A stretch of 64,000 nt of DNA from Streptomyces sp. NBC_00162. Lineage in GTDB: Bacteria > Actinomycetota > Actinomycetes > Streptomycetales > Streptomycetaceae. A program made the translations under genes and the position numbers. The stretch is taken from contig NZ_CP102509.1 in assembly GCF_024611995.1 (NCBI RefSeq), positions 3,038,001 to 3,102,000 of the forward strand, in the 5' to 3' direction. Positions 60,820 to 64,000 of the stretch are shown piece after piece; position 1 is the stretch's first letter; each line of letters starts with the position of its first letter. The notes beneath the pieces were generated by a model, which saw only the letters and a list, made by a program, of their open reading frames with translations, ran no database searches and was not told the origin of the DNA.

Positions 60820-63060
60820 TCAGCGGGACACGGGTACGGAGTCAGCCGGCTCCGCGGTGTCTTCGCTCGGCCGCTGTGCCGGAAGTTTCGCATGGGGACC
60901 GCGGTCCGGGGGCTCGATGCTGATCCGCGGCAGCCGCCGGTCGAGCCAGGCGGGCAGCCACCAGTTGGCGCCGCCGAGCATGTGCATCAGGGCGGGGACG
61001 AGCAGGGTGCGCAGCACGAAGGCGTCGAGGGCCACCGCCGCGGCGAGCGCGATGCCGAACATCGCGATGATCCGGTCACCGCTGAACACGAAGGCCAGGA
61101 AGACGGAGATCATGATGACGGCGGCCGAGTTGATGACCCGGCTGGTCTCGGCGAGGCCCACGCGCACGGCCCGCTGGTTGTCGCCGGTCTCCAGCCACTC
61201 CTCGTACATCCGGCTGACGAGGAAGACCTGGTAGTCCATCGACAGCCCGAACAGGACGGACACCATGATCACGGGCAGGAAGGGTTCGATGGGCCCGGCA
61301 CTGCCCAGGCCCAGCAGTTCGCTGCCCCAGCCCCACTGGAAGATCGCCACGACGACGCCGAAGGAGGAGGCGACGGCGGCGACGTTCATGGCCGCCGCCT
61401 TGACCGGGATGCCGATGGACCGGAAGGCCAGCAGCAGGAGCACGCAGCCCAGGGCGATGACCACTCCGACGAAGAGCGGGAGCTTGCCGATGATGACCTC
61501 GGCGAAGTCGTCGTAGCCAGCCGTCACTCCGCCGACGTGGATCTCCATCGAGTTGCCGTGCCCCGCGCGCGGGATGACGTCCTCGCGGAGCGTGTCGACG
61601 AGGTCGCTCGTGGCCCGGGACTGGGGGGCGGAGTCGGGCACGACGGTGAGGACGGCGGTGTCCCCGCTCCGGTTGAGGACCGCCGGGCCCGTCGAGGCGA
61701 CGCCCTTCGTCGTACGGAGCGCCTCGGCCAGCTGCTCCACTGCGACCCGGTCGCCGGCGCCGTCGAGGCGGGCGACGACGGTGAGCGGTCCGTTCGTACC
61801 GGGCCCGAACCCTTCCGCCAGCAGGTCGTAGGCCTGCCGGGTGGTCGAGGTGGCCGGGTTGTTGCCCTGGTCGGAGGTGCCGAGGTGGAGGAAGAGCGTG
61901 GGCAGGGCCAGTACCAGCATGACCCCGGTGGCGATGACGCCCAGCAGCTTGGGGTGGCGTTCCACGAAGGCGGACCAGCGGGCGGCGAAGCCGGTGGTGT
62001 GTTCCGGCCGCGGACCCTCGGCGGCGAGCCTGCGGCGCTCGCGGCGCGAGAGGGCGCGCATGCCGATGTACGAGAGGAGGGCGGGCAGCAGGGTGACCGA
62101 GGCGGCGACCGTCAGAACGACCGTCACGGAGGCGGCTATCGCGACGCCGTTGAGGAAGTTCAGCCGCAGCACCAGCATGCCGAGCAGCGCGATGCAGACG
62201 GTGGCTCCGGCGAAGACGACAGCCCGGCCGGTCGTGGCGACGGCGTTCTCGGCGGCCTCCTCGACGGGGAGTCCGCGGGCGAGGCCCTTGCGGTGCCTGG
62301 TGACGATGAACAGCGCGTAGTCGATGCCGACGCCGAGGCCGACGAGGGTGCCGAGCATCGGGGCGAAGTCGGCGACGGGCATCGCGTGGCCGAGCAGGGT
62401 GATGCAGAAATAGGCGGTGCCCACGCTGACCAGGGCGGTCGCGATGGGCAGCAGGCTCGCGGCGAGCGAGCCGAAGGCCAGGAAGAGGACGAGGGCCGCG
62501 ATGGCGACGCCGATGACCTCGGCGAGGTGGGCGCTGGGGGCCTCGGTCAGGCCGATGGCACGACCGCCGAGTTCGACCTGGAGGCCGTCGGTCTCGGTGG
62601 CCGGGTTCTTGGCCGCGTCGAGGACCGCCTGGGCCCGGGCCTTGGGTACGGAGTCGGCTGGCCGGTCGAAGGTCACCACGGCGTAGGCGGTACGGCCGTC
62701 GGGGCTGATCCGCGCGGCGCTGTCGGGGCCCGGGCCGTAGGGGCCGGCGACCGATCCGACGCCGGGGAGCGCGGCAACGGCGTCGAGTGCGCGGGTCATG
62801 CGCTGCTCGACGCCGGGGGTGCGGGCGCTCTGGCGCTCGGGGGCCCGCCACACGATGGTGTCGGTGTCTCCGCCTTGGCCGTGGAAGCCCTCGCGGAGCA
62901 GGTCGTTCGCCTTGCCGGACTCGGTGCCGGGGACCTCGTAGTCGTTGGAGAACGCCGCTCCGGCGGTCCCCGCGGCTGCCGCGGTCCCCCCCAGCGCGAG
63001 CAGCCACATCAGAACGGCGAGCAGTCGGTGCCGCATGCACCACCGCGCGATTGCTGCCAA
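60820..63060 (-). CDS. MMPL-family transporter
   Basis: RND/MMPL membrane protein of about 746 residues with about 12 TM helices in two halves. Each half has an extracytoplasmic loop after its first TM. DFAPMLGTLVGLGVGIDYALFIVTRHR and FLPVIMVSVLFGLSMDYQVFLVSRMYEEW are the paired proton-relay TM motifs. A long cytoplasmic linker (ALSRRERRRLAAEG) lies at about 350-400. Such proteins export lipids or hydrophobic metabolites in actinobacteria. TTG at 63060 follows GGGAG by 8 nt; the internal ATG at 63036 has no ribosome site. No cognate biosynthesis gene is adjacent. Confidence 0.92.
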   Translation of the reverse strand: MAAIARWCMRHRLLAVLMWLLALGGTAAAAGTAGAAFSNDYEVPGTESGKANDLLREGFHGQGGDTDTIVWRAPERQSARTPGVEQRMTRALDAVAALPGVGSVAGPYGPGPDSAARISPDGRTAYAVVTFDRPADSVPKARAQAVLDAAKNPATETDGLQVELGGRAIGLTEAPSAHLAEVIGVAIAALVLFLAFGSLAASLLPIATALVSVGTAYFCITLLGHAMPVADFAPMLGTLVGLGVGIDYALFIVTRHRKGLARGLPVEEAAENAVATTGRAVVFAGATVCIALLGMLVLRLNFLNGVAIAASVTVVLTVAASVTLLPALLSYIGMRALSRRERRRLAAEGPRPEHTTGFAARWSAFVERHPKLLGVIATGVMLVLALPTLFLHLGTSDQGNNPATSTTRQAYDLLAEGFGPGTNGPLTVVARLDGAGDRVAVEQLAEALRTTKGVASTGPAVLNRSGDTAVLTVVPDSAPQSRATSDLVDTLREDVIPRAGHGNSMEIHVGGVTAGYDDFAEVIIGKLPLFVGVVIALGCVLLLLAFRSIGIPVKAAAMNVAAVASSFGVVVAIFQWGWGSELLGLGSAGPIEPFLPVIMVSVLFGLSMDYQVFLVSRMYEEWLETGDNQRAVRVGLAETSRVINSAAVIMISVFLAFVFSGDRIIAMFGIALAAAVALDAFVLRTLLVPALMHMLGGANWWLPAWLDRRLPRISIEPPDRGPHAKLPAQRPSEDTAEPADSVPVSR

Positions 63061-63180
63061 CGGACGTGCTCCCTGGTGGTTCGGATCTTTACCGGGAGAC
63101 AGCCCGTCGCAAAGAACACGTGAACGCGTGAAGGCCCGGCCGATGGCCCGGAGGATCGCCCCGGTTCCGGCCAAGATGGT

Positions 63181-63651
63181 CTACATCTCAACGATCGCAG
63201 CGTTTCGTGATCGTTGGCCCCTTTCGTGCGCATTGTCACAGGGGGCCGGGAGGTGCTCTTGGAGCCGGTCCTGGTCATCGGGCTCGTCGACCCGGTAGCC
63301 CGGGATCGAGGGCCACCGGACGGTGAGGACCACGGCGTCCTCCTCGGCGTACCAGGAGTGGTCGACGCCACGCCCCCAGAGCACGTAGTCGCCCTGCTCG
63401 GAAAGGACGACGGTCCGCCCCGGGAACTCCAGCCGGAAGCGGCCGCTGATCAGCACCAGCAGTGCGGTGCGCTTCTCCGCGGTGGCCCAGCGCTCCCGCT
63501 CCTCGCCCTTCGGGTGGACGCCCCACTTGATCTCCACGTCCTCGCTGTGACGGGGGTCGGAGGGGTCCTTGAAGTGGCCGAGGAGCCAGCCGCGGTCGGC
63601 GGCCGCGTCGGGGGTGGCCTTGCCGGTGTAGATGGTGGAGTCGTCGTTCAC
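63181..63651 (-). CDS. Small cupin-like protein
   Basis: Protein of 156 residues. The core EIKWGVHPKGEERERWATAEKRTALLVLISGRFRLEFPGRTVVLSEQGDYVLWGRGVDHSWYAEEDAVVLTVRWPS fits a single cupin (double-stranded beta-helix) with a GDYV motif and a HSW near the end. Cysteines are nearly absent and there is no signal. Family members are of unknown function, often annotated as signal peptidase I-associated. It starts at ATG 63651 and ends 120 nt before the MMPL gene. Confidence 0.82.
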   Translation of the reverse strand: MNDDSTIYTGKATPDAAADRGWLLGHFKDPSDPRHSEDVEIKWGVHPKGEERERWATAEKRTALLVLISGRFRLEFPGRTVVLSEQGDYVLWGRGVDHSWYAEEDAVVLTVRWPSIPGYRVDEPDDQDRLQEHLPAPCDNAHERGQRSRNAAIVEM

Positions 63652-63705
63652 GGGGTGAGGCTAATGCAGTTGTGCGGCCCGGCCGGACACTGATCAGCTG
63701 GGCCG

Positions 63706-64000
63706 ATGACCATGGATCACGATGAACTCCTGAAGGTGCGGGCCTCGTACGACGCCCGGATGCGCCGCGACGCACAGCCGGACGCGGCGCAGGCCCGGGT
63801 GGAGCGGGCGGGTGCGGTCGTCCGGCAGACCGTGCCCGGCCTCGGCTGGAACGGCGTGCTCTGGTCGGACCTCGACGAGGAGACGGCGGATGCGGAGATC
63901 GCGGCGCAGATCGCCCACTTCGCGGGGCTGGGGGCGCCGGAGTTCGAGTGGAAGCTCTACGACCACGACCGGCCCGCGGACCTCGGGGCGCGGCTGCGGG
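63706..64000 (+). CDS. GNAT-related protein, N-terminal part
   Basis: Only the first 98 codons are in the window and the gene runs off the end. The visible part is helical (DHDELLKVRASYDARMRRDAQPDAAQARVERAGAVVRQTVPGLGWNGVLWSDLDEETADAEIAAQIAHF). It continues with EFEWKLYDHDRPADLGARL, resembling the N-terminal domain that precedes a GNAT fold in actinobacterial acetyltransferases. ATG at 63706 or 63712; no strong ribosome site. Confidence 0.75.
   Translation, partial: MTMDHDELLKVRASYDARMRRDAQPDAAQARVERAGAVVRQTVPGLGWNGVLWSDLDEETADAEIAAQIAHFAGLGAPEFEWKLYDHDRPADLGARLR

Overview
The window is a high-GC actinobacterial chromosome segment and almost certainly comes from Streptomyces. The grounds are strong GC bias at third codon positions, many GTG/TTG starts, two tandem conservons (cvnABCD), a separate acyl-CoA carboxylase beta/epsilon pair, and a gene order (ndgR end, tRNA-Glu/Gln cluster, gltX, conservons, accB/accE, cimA, ilvE, leuB, serA, ilvC-N-B) that matches what I remember of the conserved core of Streptomyces chromosomes. 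I see no prophage, insertion sequence, CRISPR array, rRNA or large biosynthetic cluster. It is mostly core chromosome with a few accessory insertions.

Layout. 1-886: the 3' end of an IclR regulator (NdgR-like), then five tRNA genes on the minus strand (three Glu-CTC, two Gln-CTG). 972-4162: HAD phosphatase, gltX and an FAH-family hydrolase. 4258-5024: two small ORFs and a long leader region. 5025-15383: two complete conservons head to tail, each encoding a sensor kinase-like CvnA, a roadblock protein CvnB, a DUF742 protein CvnC and a Ras/MglA-like GTPase CvnD. 15549-17339: accE and accB. 17604-21520: YceI protein, a membrane protein, and cimA preceded by a transcription attenuator. 21633-27390: TetR regulator, agmatine deiminase, a two-gene urease (ureAB fusion and ureC) and a divergent NCS1 permease. 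27465-30044: ilvE, leuB and a 43-residue protein. 30305-36321: LysR/oxidoreductase pair, Tat-exported phospholipase C, an AAC(2')-I-like acetyltransferase overlapping a SMI1/KNR4 gene, and a nitroreductase. 36399-40336: the proline catabolic genes pruA and putA with a divergent PucR regulator. 40431-43498: a decayed zinc-type dehydrogenase and a TetR/MFS pair. 43595-49237: serA, ilvC, ilvN and ilvB, the last with an Ile/Leu/Val leader-peptide attenuator. 49271-64000: a GGDEF/degenerate-EAL protein, dehydrogenases, a lipoprotein sugar dehydrogenase, a large LuxR regulator, an MMPL exporter, GNAT enzymes and small proteins.

Two functional threads run through the window. One is branched-chain amino acid synthesis: cimA makes citramalate toward isoleucine, ilvBN, ilvC and ilvE carry the shared steps, and leuB serves leucine. 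Both cimA and ilvB carry a 13-codon leader peptide rich in the relevant codons followed by a hairpin and six T residues, which points to coordinated attenuation. The other is G-protein-like membrane signalling through the duplicated conservons, whose B and D subunits are nearly identical at the DNA level although the sensor subunits have diverged.

Starts were chosen from Shine-Dalgarno spacing, overlap with neighbours and family alignment from memory. No database search was possible, so family names come from motif recognition.
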